Source: Novosphingobium profundi (GTDB lineage: Bacteria; Pseudomonadota; Alphaproteobacteria; Sphingomonadales; Sphingomonadaceae). From it: a stretch of DNA of 64,000 nucleotides. Position numbers and translations under genes: made by a program. The notes under the pieces are model-generated. The model was not told where the DNA came from and ran no database searches. It worked only from the letters and a program-made list of their open reading frames with translations. Positions 1 to 8,434 of this stretch are shown piece after piece. Location: positions 1 through 64,000 of the forward strand of contig NZ_JABWCU010000002.1 in assembly GCF_018491765.1 (NCBI RefSeq), given 5' to 3'. The stretch's first letter is position 1; every line of letters starts with the position of its first letter.

Positions 1-274
1 GCGGCGCCGGCACGCGCTCGGCGCGCGTGCCGCCCGGCGCCGGGCTGCGCCACCCGGCGAGGGCGAGCAGCGCGAGAGCGCCGGTCGAGGCGAGCGTGCA
101 GCCCACAGCCAATCCCCAGGCCCCATCGCTCGGGAGGACAAGCGCACAGCCGAGCACAAGGGCAGTCCATCCAAGCGCGACCCAGACGCGCGGTCCGCGC
201 CAGCCGAGGCGAAGCAGGACGGGGCCAGCCGCGAACAGGGCAAGTCCCAAGGTCAGCAGTGCGGTTCCCTCCAT
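1..274 (-). CDS. Small hydrophobic membrane protein, DUF3325-like (3' end outside window)
   Basis: The minus-strand frame opens with ATG at 274 and stays open to the window edge (about 91 residues visible). It starts MEGTALLTLGLALFAAG and shows three hydrophobic stretches (about residues 3-20, 29-44 and 50-68), so it is an integral membrane protein. Its ATG shares one base with the TGA of the receptor gene upstream (TGATG), which implies translational coupling. In many proteobacteria, small membrane proteins of the DUF3325 type sit directly after siderophore receptors with PepSY proteins. The size, hydrophobicity and position fit that, but no diagnostic motif is visible, so the family assignment is inference. 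Confidence 0.55.
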   Translation of the reverse strand, partial: MEGTALLTLGLALFAAGPVLLRLGWRGPRVWVALGWTALVLGCALVLPSDGAWGLAVGCTLASTGALALLALAGWRSPAPGGTRAERVPAP

Positions 275-2445
275 CAGAAACTGACGCCCAGTGTCGCGCG
301 CCAGGTGCGCGGTGCGTCGTAAAGGCCTTGGGCCCACTGGATGCTTTGCCAGTACTTGGCATTGGTCACGTTGTCGATATTGACCCCGAGCGAGACGTTG
401 CGGGTGAGCGCCAGCCGCGCGAGCAGGTCGACCACCGCGTATTCGTCCTGGTAGGCGCCGTCGTTGGTGACCCGGCTCTGGTAGCGCACCGAGGCGCCGA
501 GGCGCAGGATGTCGAACGCGGGCGGGGTGTAGACGGTGCTGAAGCGGATCGTGTGGCGTGGGATGAAGCTGCGCGCGTCGTTGCCTTGCGCGTCCTCGAT
601 ATCGACATAGGCGTATCCCCCGGTCACCTGTAGGCCGGGCAGCGGCTGCCCCGAGATGTCGAATTCGACGCCGCGCGAGCTATTGTCGACTTGCGTATAG
701 GCATACTGGCCGGTGACGGTGCTGATCACGCCGTCGGTTTCGGCGACGTTCTGCTGGTCTGTCTTGTAGATCGCGATTGCGGCGTTGAGCTTGCCCTCGA
801 GCCACTCGCCCTTGATGCCCGCCTCGTACGTCTTGCCCTCGAGCGGATCGAGCATCGAGCCGTCCTCGCGCATGTAGATCTGCGGATTGAAGATCGTCGC
901 GTAGCTGGCGTAGGCGGTGAGCGAACCGGTCAGGTCGAGCGTGACGCCGGCGAAAGGCAGGAAGCGCGTCGTCGCGAAGTAGTTGGGCGTCCCGTAGGAC
1001 TGGCCAACGCGTTCGCTGCGGGTGAGGTTGGCGCCCAGCAACAGCTTGAGCGGTTCGGCCAGCGACAGCCGCAGCGTGCCGTAACCGCCATAGGTCTTGG
1101 TGGTGAAGGCGGCCTGCAGGTTGTAGTCGCCGAAGTCGGGGGTCGGGAACGTGCCGCCGAAGGCTTGCTCCTGCGTGAGCGGCAGTCCGATCAGCGCGTC
1201 GTCGGTGGCCTCGTATTCCCACAGCTTGGCCTCGCCGTAGTTGGCGCCGAGCACGAGGTCGTGCTGGCGGCCGAAGAGGTTGAACTGGCCGGTCACGTGG
1301 GCGTCGAACGTGGTCTCCTCCTCGCGGTCCTTGTAGGCGCCGGGCCAGGAGTAGAGCCCGTCGCCGTTTTCGTCCTGGTTGCCGTAGAGGTAGAACAGCT
1401 TGGATTCGAGGTCGCGCACACGCCGGAAGGCGGAGAGCTTGCCCGTCCAGCCGTTGCCAAAATCGTGGGTGACATCGCCGAAAATGTCACGGCTGATCGA
1501 TTCCCAACTGGTCCAGGGCTGCGCGGTCGTGGTCGAGCGCGCGTAACTCATCATGTTGCCCTCGGCATCGAGGAAAGGCACACCGCCCCAAGTGACGCCG
1601 CGCGGATCGCTTTCCTGCCACGAATAACCCACGGTGGCGACGGTGTCGGGGCCAAGATCGGCGGAAACGGTACCGTAAAGTGTCATGCGCGATTCGTGGT
1701 AGAAGTCGAGGTGGCTATCGCCGTCCACGTAGGAGCCCACGAAGCGGGCGCGCAGCGAGCCGCTCTCGGTCAGCGCGGCGTTCACGTCGACGTCGCCGCG
1801 CACGTTGTCGTACGAGCCGTAGGAGAGGCTGGCGTGGCCACCCGTCTCGGTTCCGGCGCGCTTGCGCACGAAGTTGACGGTCGCGGACGGATTGCCGGTC
1901 AGCGAGGTGAGGCCGGTCGAGCCACGCACCACCTCGACGCGCTCGTAGGTCGCGGTGTCGACCGCGCCCACCTGCAGGCCATAGGGCAGTTGCTGGCCGA
2001 TGCCGTCGAACTGGAAGTTGACGATGTCGAAGCCGCGCGCGTTGTAATACGTGCGCGTGGTCTCGGCACGCTCGACGTTCACGCCCGGGGTCATGAGCAG
2101 GACGTCGTTGATCGTGTCGAGGTTGAAGTCCTCGATCTGCGCGCGGGTGATGGTGGTCGTCGATTGCGGCGTCTCGCGCAGCGAGAGGTCGAGCCGGCTC
2201 GAGGTCGACTGGCCGGTGACGGTGTAGTCGTCGGGGATGGCTCCGGTGACGATGATCCGGTCATCCGGCGCGTCACTTTTGGCATCGGCTTCGGCGAGCG
2301 CGGGATGGCTGGCGAGCATGGCGGCCGCAGCAAGCGCCGCGAGCGCGGTTCCGCGCATCAAGCTGCCCTGCGTGAAGCTCCGGTTTGCCGATAGGAACCC
2401 ACGTCCTCGTGCACTTCGGATTGCCCCCCTGGATGCGACCATCAT
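274..2445 (-). CDS. TonB-dependent siderophore receptor (FhuE/FpvA type)
   Basis: Outer-membrane receptor of 723 residues that would import a ferric siderophore using TonB/ExbBD energy. An extended signal region ends near LASHPALA. It is followed by a TonB-box-like segment (DRIIVTG) and a plug domain containing RLDLSLRETPQSTTTITR and DVLLMTPGVNVE. A long beta-barrel follows and ends in aromatic GVSF, the usual C-terminal barrel signal. The frame can be extended upstream to 2520, but that extension would be encoded by the Fur-box palindrome. The double ATG at 2445/2442 follows AAAGG at a good distance, so I chose 2445. The gene is coupled to the small membrane protein downstream. Siderophore specificity cannot be told from sequence. 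Confidence 0.93.
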   Translation of the reverse strand: MMVASRGAIRSARGRGFLSANRSFTQGSLMRGTALAALAAAAMLASHPALAEADAKSDAPDDRIIVTGAIPDDYTVTGQSTSSRLDLSLRETPQSTTTITRAQIEDFNLDTINDVLLMTPGVNVERAETTRTYYNARGFDIVNFQFDGIGQQLPYGLQVGAVDTATYERVEVVRGSTGLTSLTGNPSATVNFVRKRAGTETGGHASLSYGSYDNVRGDVDVNAALTESGSLRARFVGSYVDGDSHLDFYHESRMTLYGTVSADLGPDTVATVGYSWQESDPRGVTWGGVPFLDAEGNMMSYARSTTTAQPWTSWESISRDIFGDVTHDFGNGWTGKLSAFRRVRDLESKLFYLYGNQDENGDGLYSWPGAYKDREEETTFDAHVTGQFNLFGRQHDLVLGANYGEAKLWEYEATDDALIGLPLTQEQAFGGTFPTPDFGDYNLQAAFTTKTYGGYGTLRLSLAEPLKLLLGANLTRSERVGQSYGTPNYFATTRFLPFAGVTLDLTGSLTAYASYATIFNPQIYMREDGSMLDPLEGKTYEAGIKGEWLEGKLNAAIAIYKTDQQNVAETDGVISTVTGQYAYTQVDNSSRGVEFDISGQPLPGLQVTGGYAYVDIEDAQGNDARSFIPRHTIRFSTVYTPPAFDILRLGASVRYQSRVTNDGAYQDEYAVVDLLARLALTRNVSLGVNIDNVTNAKYWQSIQWAQGLYDAPRTWRATLGVSF

Positions 2446-2460
2446 TTGCCTTTCTTGAAT

Positions 2461-2477
2461 ATGCGAGTCATTCGCAT
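2461..2477. promoter_or_regulatory. Fur-box-like palindrome upstream of the siderophore receptor
   Basis: On the receptor strand the sequence reads ATGCGAATGACTCGCAT, an almost perfect 17-bp inverted repeat. It resembles the 7-1-7 form of the Fur box (TGCGAAT-N-ATTCGCA variants). It lies 16 bp upstream of the preferred start at 2445, in the right place to overlap the promoter or the 5' leader. Binding by Fur or another iron regulator is inferred. Confidence 0.6.
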
Positions 2478-2597
2478 TAACAATATAGGCGCGACGTAGC
2501 AGGCATGTTCGGTTTGTCAACAGGACGCGGCAGGGCGCGATGCGCCGCGCACGTGCAGCTGGTTGAACGTGCGGGCGTCGGGACGGGACGTGGCGTC

Positions 2598-3800
2598 CTA
2601 TCGGGGGCGCAGGAGTGCGAGCAGTTCCTGGTACTCGGACTTGATCTGATCGGCCTTCCCGTCGGACAGGTTCAGCGAATGAACGCGGATCTGGGCCATG
2701 CCGAATGCGGAGAAGAGCGCGCCTTCGGTTGGTGTTACCACGCGGCTGTCGCCTAGCAGGGACTGGAGCATGCCGAACCCCGTGCGGCCGCGCAAATAGC
2801 GTAACTGGCGGCCGAAGCGCTCGAGGCCGCGATCTCGGGCTACCGCGAGGAACAGCTCGTTGCGCGCCCTTTCGCTCGCGGCCAGGAGGATCGAATCGGC
2901 GACCGCGCCGACGCGGGTGTCGGTCGGTGCGTTCCCCGGACCGGCGCTCATCCGCTCGACCATGCCGAGGTAGACGCCTTCGAAGGCCGCGCCCAGGAGG
3001 TCGGACTTGGTGCGGAACTTGTGCGACACGGTGCCGAGCGTCACCCCCGCATGCCGGGCGACGAGTCGGTGAGTGAGGTGCGTGCTGCCGGCGTTGCCCA
3101 GCAGCTTTGCGGCCTCGGCGACGATGCGCGCGGCCACTTCGTCACGCTCGGGCAGGCTTGGCTGGGTCGCGATTGCGATTGCGCGGGCGTGGTCGCGCCA
3201 GGGCGTAGGGGGAGGGCTGGTGCCGGTCAGCCAGCTCCCCAGCACCTGCGCGAATTCACCGAGGCCGGCGCGGTCGACGGTGCGGCGCCAGCGGATGAGA
3301 TGCAGGAGGCTTTCGCTGTCGAAGACTCGTTCGACAACGATCCGCCCTTGTTCGATCTGAAAGTGATCGCAGGCTCGGGACCAGAAATCGCTCCACAGCC
3401 TCTGCCATTGCAGGACGCGGGCGTGGAGTGCCTCGCTGCGTTCGGCGTGGAGTTCGCCTTCGCGCCAGGCGAAGGCCAGTTCGCGCTGGGTCTCGCACCA
3501 GTCGTCGATGACGTAGGCGAAAAAGGGGGCGAACGCCTCGCGGTTGCGGGGGTAGTCGTCGAGGTGGTCGAACTGCCGGTCGCACCACGCGCGCGCGCGG
3601 GCGATCGCTGTGTCCTGACTGATCGACAACAAGTGTTCCAGAGAGCCGAAGTGGTGGTAGATCGACGAGACGGGGATCATTGCAGCCGCGCTGATCCGAC
3701 GTGCGGAAATTCCAGTGGAGCCATGGGTTTGCCACTGGTTTAGTACGGCCGAGATGAGGTGTTCGGGCGTTGAGCGGGCGTAATTTGCGATATCGTCCAT
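2598..3800 (-). CDS. Tandem TetR-type transcriptional regulator (two HTH domains in one chain)
   Basis: A 400-residue protein, about twice the usual TetR length. The first TetR N-terminal domain is at residues 8-60 (ISARRISAAAMIPVSSIYHH then FGSLEHLL). A helical region follows, then a second TetR-like domain at about 205-260 (THRLVARHAGVTLGTVSHKF then RTKSDLLGAAFEG), then a second ligand-binding-like helical region. The order is therefore HTH-core-HTH-core. ATG at 3800 follows AGGA and starts just before the first domain; a GTG further upstream at 3845 is less likely. The gene is divergent from the TonB receptor at 3968, which it probably controls, perhaps with the nucleotidase. A single chain could bind a palindromic operator without dimerising, or bridge two sites. 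The inducer is unknown. Confidence 0.82.
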   Translation of the reverse strand: MDDIANYARSTPEHLISAVLNQWQTHGSTGISARRISAAAMIPVSSIYHHFGSLEHLLSISQDTAIARARAWCDRQFDHLDDYPRNREAFAPFFAYVIDDWCETQRELAFAWREGELHAERSEALHARVLQWQRLWSDFWSRACDHFQIEQGRIVVERVFDSESLLHLIRWRRTVDRAGLGEFAQVLGSWLTGTSPPPTPWRDHARAIAIATQPSLPERDEVAARIVAEAAKLLGNAGSTHLTHRLVARHAGVTLGTVSHKFRTKSDLLGAAFEGVYLGMVERMSAGPGNAPTDTRVGAVADSILLAASERARNELFLAVARDRGLERFGRQLRYLRGRTGFGMLQSLLGDSRVVTPTEGALFSAFGMAQIRVHSLNLSDGKADQIKSEYQELLALLRPR

Positions 3801-3967
3801 CTGTCCTGGCCTGTTCGGCGCGTTTGCTGGGTCTAGCAAGCGCACAGGGCGATTGCGAGTGACTTTGCGTCCGGCGAAGCTGTCATCGAGCGGGCATCAA
3901 ACCGTCACGGGGGGTACATACAAACGTTCTAGTCGCGCCTTCGGTTCACAGACAGGGGGCACCTTTC
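3801..3967. promoter_or_regulatory. Divergent promoter region between tandem-TetR gene and TonB receptor
   Basis: This 167-bp spacer holds the promoters for both divergent genes. A run of G (CGGGGGG, near 3908) is followed by an AT-richer segment, TACATACAAACGTTCTAGT at about 3915-3933. No clean long palindrome was found, so the operator cannot be placed. The receptor start has an AGGGGG ribosome-binding sequence at about 3954-3959. Confidence 0.4.
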
Positions 3968-6538
3968 ATGACAACTCAGGCTCAGTTCCTGCTTCGCTCG
4001 ACGGCCTTGTGTGGAGTGGCGATCGGCATGCTCTTCCAGGCCGGGGCGGCTTGCGCGGAGGAGGTCGGCGACGGCGCAACCGCATCCGCATCCGTCGCGG
4101 AGGACGCTTCGACGCCAGCGGGCGAGATCGTGGTCACCGGTTCGATCGTGGCCGCGCAGCAGGCCTCGCTCGAAGCCAAGCGGATCGCGGTCAACATGAC
4201 CGACATCGCTTCGGCGGACGCGGCGGCACGTTTCCCCGATCAGAACGCGGCTGCGGCCCTCGCGCGTCTGCCTGGCGTCGCGGTCCAGCGCGACCAGGGG
4301 CAGGAGCGCTACATCCAGGTGCGCGGGGCGCCCAATCGCTGGACTTCGGTGTCGATCGACGGGGTGCCGATGGTGGGCGTCGACGAGGGCGGCGACACGC
4401 GGGCGTTCCGCTTCGACGCGATCCCCGCGGTGATGCTTTCGGAAATGGTCATCAACAAGTCGCTGACCTCGGACCTGCAGGCCGATGCCATCGTTGCGAC
4501 GATCGACCTCAAGACCTATTCGCCGCTCGAGAGGCAGGGTTTCCACGTCGACGGAGGCCTCGGCTACGGCGTCATGGATCATGGCGGCGGGCAACAGCGG
4601 CAGGGTTCGGTGCGCCTGTCGTGGTCGAACGAGACTTTTGGCATGGTGCTCGGCGCCTCGCATTACTTGCGCGACCAGGTCACCGACAACCGCGAGGCCT
4701 CCTACGACGAAGCAAGCGGCGCGGCGACCAGCTATTCGGTGCGCAACTACAAGCTGGAGCGCTGGAACAACGGTCTGTTCGGCGGGCTCGAGTGGAGTCC
4801 CGAGGCGGGGCAGAAGCTCTATGCCAAGGTGATCTGGTCCGAATTCGCCGATAACGAGGAGCGCAACCAGTACGACTTTGGCGTCAGCGGCGACACCGTC
4901 ACCTCGCTGCGCGGTTCGTTCAACGACGGCAAGTACCGCAACCGCAACACGATCGCGATGCTGGGCGGCGACTATGACGACTTCGACGGCCTCACTGCGA
5001 GCGTCAAGCTGAACTACGCAAGGACGGTCAACACCACCGATCTGCCTCTGATCATGGCAAGCGCGAGCACCCTTCCCGAACTCACGTACACCGCCGATGA
5101 TCCGCGCTTCCCGATCTTCACCGACGCGGGGGGCAGCTTCGACCAGGCGGACCTGTCGCAGACGGGCACGATCCTGCTGCCGCTCAAGCAGCGCACGCAG
5201 TCGGACAGCTACACGATCAAGGCGGACCTGGCCAAGGTGATGGGGGACCTGACGCTTGCCGCCGGGCTGCTCTACGCCGACCGCGACATCGCGGGCAACA
5301 CGCTGTCGAGCAGCAAGTATGTCTATCTCGGCGCTTATGGCGAGGCGGTGGGCCAGCCCTTCGACATCAACAGCTACATCACCGGCAAGGCCTGGGACAC
5401 GAGCTATCCGCTGGGCCTTTCGCTGAACTACGTCGACAACACGGCCATGCGCCGCGATGCCCAGAGCCTGCTGTCGACGCTCGAAGGCGCCGGGCTCTAC
5501 GATCCCTCGACCGACATCGATCCGACCACCCGCTATACGCAGCGCGAGCGCACGCTGGCGGGTTACCTCATGGGCAAGCTCGAGGTGGGGCCGCTGACCC
5601 TGGTCGGTGGCCTCAGGGTCGAGGACTACGCGATGGACAACGCAGGCCAGCTCTACGATGGCACGGACTACAGCGCGCGCAATTATTCGACCCACACCAC
5701 CGATTTCTTCCCCTCGCTCAATCTGCGCTACGAGGCTTCGGACGACGTCGTGCTGCGCCTTGCCGGGCAGCGCGGTATCTCGCGCCCGGCCTACGGGGCC
5801 GTGCGTGTGGGCGCCTCGATTAGCGACACCGCCACACCGGGCACGATCTCGGGTGGCAATCCGCTGCTCAAGCCCGAATACACCTGGGGGCTCGATGCGA
5901 GCGCGGAATGGTATCTGCCGGGCAACGGCATGCTGGCCCTCGGCGCATTTTACCGCTGGGTCGACAACGTGCTCTACGGCGCGCAGGAGACGGTCAATTC
6001 GCACTTCTACGACAGCGCCGGGGTCGACCGCTCGGGCTACTTGTTCGAGGGCACTTACAACGGCCGTAGCGGCAAGCTCTACGGGGTGGAACTGAACGCG
6101 CTCAAGCAGTTCGACTTCCTGCCGGGCGCGCTGTCGGGGCTGGGCGTGCAGGGCAACCTGACGCTCCTCGACGGTGATTTCACCGCGCTCGACGACGATG
6201 GCGAGGTGGCCACTTACGATTTTCAGGGCATGTCCAGGACGATCGTCAACGCCTCGGTGTTTTACGAGAAATACGGCGTGTCGGCCCGCGTCAGCTACCA
6301 GTGGCGCACGCACTGGCTCGACACGCTGGGCGGCCTTGGCAGCGGGGAATACCGCCAGGGCTACGGCAATCTCGACGTGGCCTTGCGCTACGCCGTGAAC
6401 GAGACCTTCACGCTCTACGCCGATCTCTCGAACCTCACCAACGAGACTTATGTCGCTTATGCCGGGACGAGCGCCACGCCGACCGAAGTCGAGCGGATCG
6501 GTGCGCGCTACCTCTTCGGCCTGCGCTTCAACTTCTGA
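3968..6538 (+). CDS. TonB-dependent receptor, long TIGR01782-like type
   Basis: An 856-residue outer-membrane transporter. It has a signal peptide (cleavage probably after QAGAACA), a TonB-box-like GEIVVTGSI at about residue 50, and a plug domain with the family hallmarks ARFPDQNAAAALARLPGV, YIQVRGAPNRW and SIDGVPM. The barrel ends ARYLFGLRFNF with terminal phenylalanine. This subclass is abundant in Caulobacter, Xanthomonas and sphingomonads, and is usually linked to uptake of sugars or other organic nutrients rather than iron. The gene lies 20 bp before a secreted SurE-type nucleotidase and divergent from the tandem-TetR gene. The substrate may therefore be a nucleotide, a nucleoside or a phosphorylated compound; that is inference from context. 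Confidence 0.93.
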   Translation: MTTQAQFLLRSTALCGVAIGMLFQAGAACAEEVGDGATASASVAEDASTPAGEIVVTGSIVAAQQASLEAKRIAVNMTDIASADAAARFPDQNAAAALARLPGVAVQRDQGQERYIQVRGAPNRWTSVSIDGVPMVGVDEGGDTRAFRFDAIPAVMLSEMVINKSLTSDLQADAIVATIDLKTYSPLERQGFHVDGGLGYGVMDHGGGQQRQGSVRLSWSNETFGMVLGASHYLRDQVTDNREASYDEASGAATSYSVRNYKLERWNNGLFGGLEWSPEAGQKLYAKVIWSEFADNEERNQYDFGVSGDTVTSLRGSFNDGKYRNRNTIAMLGGDYDDFDGLTASVKLNYARTVNTTDLPLIMASASTLPELTYTADDPRFPIFTDAGGSFDQADLSQTGTILLPLKQRTQSDSYTIKADLAKVMGDLTLAAGLLYADRDIAGNTLSSSKYVYLGAYGEAVGQPFDINSYITGKAWDTSYPLGLSLNYVDNTAMRRDAQSLLSTLEGAGLYDPSTDIDPTTRYTQRERTLAGYLMGKLEVGPLTLVGGLRVEDYAMDNAGQLYDGTDYSARNYSTHTTDFFPSLNLRYEASDDVVLRLAGQRGISRPAYGAVRVGASISDTATPGTISGGNPLLKPEYTWGLDASAEWYLPGNGMLALGAFYRWVDNVLYGAQETVNSHFYDSAGVDRSGYLFEGTYNGRSGKLYGVELNALKQFDFLPGALSGLGVQGNLTLLDGDFTALDDDGEVATYDFQGMSRTIVNASVFYEKYGVSARVSYQWRTHWLDTLGGLGSGEYRQGYGNLDVALRYAVNETFTLYADLSNLTNETYVAYAGTSATPTEVERIGARYLFGLRFNF

Positions 6539-6558
6539 CCTTATCCGGAGGAAATTGC

Positions 6559-7554
6559 ATGAAGAAATCTGTCCGTGCGGGCCTTACGCTCGCGCTGTCC
6601 GTGGCGGCGTTCGCCAGCCAGGCCGAGGCGCGCACGATCGTCGTTACCAACGACGACGGCCTCACCAGCAACGTGGTTGCGCTCTACAAGGCGCTGAAGG
6701 CGCAAGGGCACGACGTGATCGTCTCGGTCCCGTGCGACAACCAGAGCGGGATGGGGGCCGCGATCAAGGTCGCGCAGCCGCTCGCGCCGCTTGCCCGGGC
6801 GTGCCGTTCGGGCGCCGCCCCGGTGGGGGCACCCGGCGCGGGCGCGATGCAGCGCGAGGGCATCCCGACGGCGGACTTCCACTATGTCGACGGGACGCCG
6901 GTCATGGCCATGCTCTACGGCGTCGAGGTGCTGGGGGCAGCGCGCTGGGGCAAGGCGCCCGACCTCGTGCTCTCAGGGCCCAACGAGGGGCAGAACGTGG
7001 GGGCGGCGATCATGGGCTCGGGCACGGTGAGTGCGGCGCAGATGGCCGCGGTGAACGGCATTCCCGCGATTGCGCTGAGCGCCGGCATGCGCACGGTGGA
7101 CGACAAGGGCCTTGCCAATCCGGCCTCGGCCAAAGTTGCCGCGCTCTCGGCCGATCTTGTCGCACGGCTCGATGCGCTGGCGGGCGCGGCGCGCATCCTG
7201 CCTCGGGGCCTCGCGCTCAACGTCAATTTCCCCGACGCGCTCGACGGCGCGAAGTGGGAGGCGACGCGACTGGGAACCTACCAGGCCTACGACATGCGCT
7301 TCGTCGACGACATGGCGCGGGACGCCTCGCCGATGATGAAGGGCATGGCCAAGGAATATGGCATGCAATTGCCGCATCTGCCCGGCCTTTCGTTCGGGAT
7401 GAACGCTGCCGCGCCCGCACCCGGGCAGGAGCACGACGAGGGCGTCGTCTACCGCCGCGCGATCGCGGTCAGCCCGATGCAGGCCGGCTTCGAGCCGGTT
7501 GCACTCGAGGGCTACGGCCAGTGGCTGGTGAACGTCCTCGAGGCGAAACGCTGA
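6559..7554 (+). CDS. Exported SurE-family 5'/3'-nucleotidase
   Basis: A SurE-fold phosphatase of 331 residues; the family removes phosphate from nucleoside monophosphates in a metal-dependent reaction. ATG at 6559 follows GGAGG by 7 bp. The protein begins with a clear Sec signal peptide (MKKSVRAGLTLALSVAAFAS, cleavage after AEA), unlike the cytoplasmic classical SurE. The mature part starts at once with the metal-binding TIVVTNDDG motif. DNQSGMG and LVLSGPNEGQNVG match the other SurE active-site loops. The C-terminal half contains an extension around residues 225-300. It lies 20 bp after the TonB receptor gene and is almost certainly cotranscribed with it, suggesting periplasmic or extracellular dephosphorylation of an imported substrate. 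Confidence 0.88.
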   Translation: MKKSVRAGLTLALSVAAFASQAEARTIVVTNDDGLTSNVVALYKALKAQGHDVIVSVPCDNQSGMGAAIKVAQPLAPLARACRSGAAPVGAPGAGAMQREGIPTADFHYVDGTPVMAMLYGVEVLGAARWGKAPDLVLSGPNEGQNVGAAIMGSGTVSAAQMAAVNGIPAIALSAGMRTVDDKGLANPASAKVAALSADLVARLDALAGAARILPRGLALNVNFPDALDGAKWEATRLGTYQAYDMRFVDDMARDASPMMKGMAKEYGMQLPHLPGLSFGMNAAAPAPGQEHDEGVVYRRAIAVSPMQAGFEPVALEGYGQWLVNVLEAKR

Positions 7555-7570
7555 AGCGCGGGCGGCGCGG

Positions 7571-7969
7571 TCAGGCGGGCGCGTCGGCGGTGTTGCGCAT
7601 CCAGTCGGCGAGCTTGGCCATGGCCGCGCGGATCGCCTCGCGGGCATCCGCATCGGCGATGCATTCGTCGAGCGCGCCCTCCATGCACCACATCCAGTCG
7701 TCGCGCGCCTGGCTGTCGATGCGCACCTGCATGTGGCGCATGCGCATGCGCGGGTGGCCTTTCTCGCTCGAATAGAGCGGGGGGCCGCCGAGCCACTCGG
7801 TCAGATAGTTCTGGAGCATGAGCGTGGTGTGCGAAAGGTCCTGCGGGTGCAGCGCCCGCAGACTGCGCGCTTCCTCGCAGGTGTCCATGCGGTGGTAGAA
7901 GCGCTCGACGAGCCGGTCGAGGGCCTCCTTGCCGCCCGCGCGCGCGATCAGGGGCTCGAGCTCGCTCAT
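7571..7969 (-). CDS. Group II truncated haemoglobin
   Basis: A 132-residue 2-on-2 globin, the normal length. Visible landmarks are the B-helix tyrosine in FYHRM, the proximal histidine in HPRMRMRHMQVRI, and the G8 tryptophan region RDDWMWCM typical of group II. The family binds O2 or NO and is linked to redox or NO detoxification. Its start overlaps the stop of the haem-monooxygenase-like gene by 4 bp (ATGA), so the two are one transcript and translationally coupled. Both partners handle haem. Confidence 0.9.
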   Translation of the reverse strand: MSELEPLIARAGGKEALDRLVERFYHRMDTCEEARSLRALHPQDLSHTTLMLQNYLTEWLGGPPLYSSEKGHPRMRMRHMQVRIDSQARDDWMWCMEGALDECIADADAREAIRAAMAKLADWMRNTADAPA

Positions 7970-8295
7970 GCGGCCTCGCTCGGGGCGGGGACGCTATGGA
8001 TCGCCTCGAAGCCTTCGAAACGCGGTGGGCCGAGGTAGCGGGGCTTGGCGCTGCCCGCCTGTGCATGCGCCTTGCGGAAGGCCTCGCTCTGGGTCCAGGC
8101 CTCGAAATCGGCCTTGGTCGCCCAGATCGTGTGCGAGGCGTAGAGCGTGTGGTCTTCCGCCTCGGGGCCGCGCAGCAGGTGGAAGCCGCCGAAGCCGGGC
8201 ACTTCGTCGAGGTAGGACTTGCGGGTCTTCCAGAGTGTCTCGAAGGCCTCTTCCTCGCCCTTGGCCACCTGGAAACGGTTCATCGCGATGAACAT
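7966..8295 (-). CDS. Antibiotic-biosynthesis-monooxygenase fold protein, IsdG/HmoB-like haem-degrading candidate
   Basis: A 109-residue dimeric alpha-beta barrel (ABM) protein. ATG at 8295 is preceded by GAAGGAG at good spacing and gives the typical N-terminus MFIAMNRFQVAKG; extending upstream to 8400 would add an unrelated basic stretch. The residues used by IsdG-type enzymes to open the haem ring appear present: Asn in AMNRF, Trp in HTIWATKADF, and His in FRKAHAQAG. Many ABM proteins of this look are annotated only as antibiotic biosynthesis monooxygenase. The intact triad and the coupled globin gene favour haem handling. No Fur site was seen upstream. Confidence 0.8.
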   Translation of the reverse strand: MFIAMNRFQVAKGEEEAFETLWKTRKSYLDEVPGFGGFHLLRGPEAEDHTLYASHTIWATKADFEAWTQSEAFRKAHAQAGSAKPRYLGPPRFEGFEAIHSVPAPSEAA

Positions 8296-8434
8296 GGGTC
8301 TCACTCCTTCTCTTGCGGGTTTCATACAGGATGGCCCCGGGAGCGGGAAGGGGACAGGATGTCCCGTCCATCGCAATCTGTGCCGGAGCAATCTGGGCAT
8401 GGTACAGCGCGCCGTTCGCAGCTATGGCGGCGCG

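Noticed and set aside
691..2394. Long plus-strand frame of 567 codons opposite the siderophore receptor
   Set aside because: It is an antisense shadow produced by high GC at third positions; its composition is Arg/Val/Gly/Ala-biased and no motif is seen, whereas the opposite strand encodes a clear TonB receptor.
3929..6313. Minus-strand frame of 794 codons opposite the second TonB receptor
   Set aside because: Antisense shadow: repetitive Arg/Val/Gly/His composition and no recognisable domains; the plus strand is a clear receptor.
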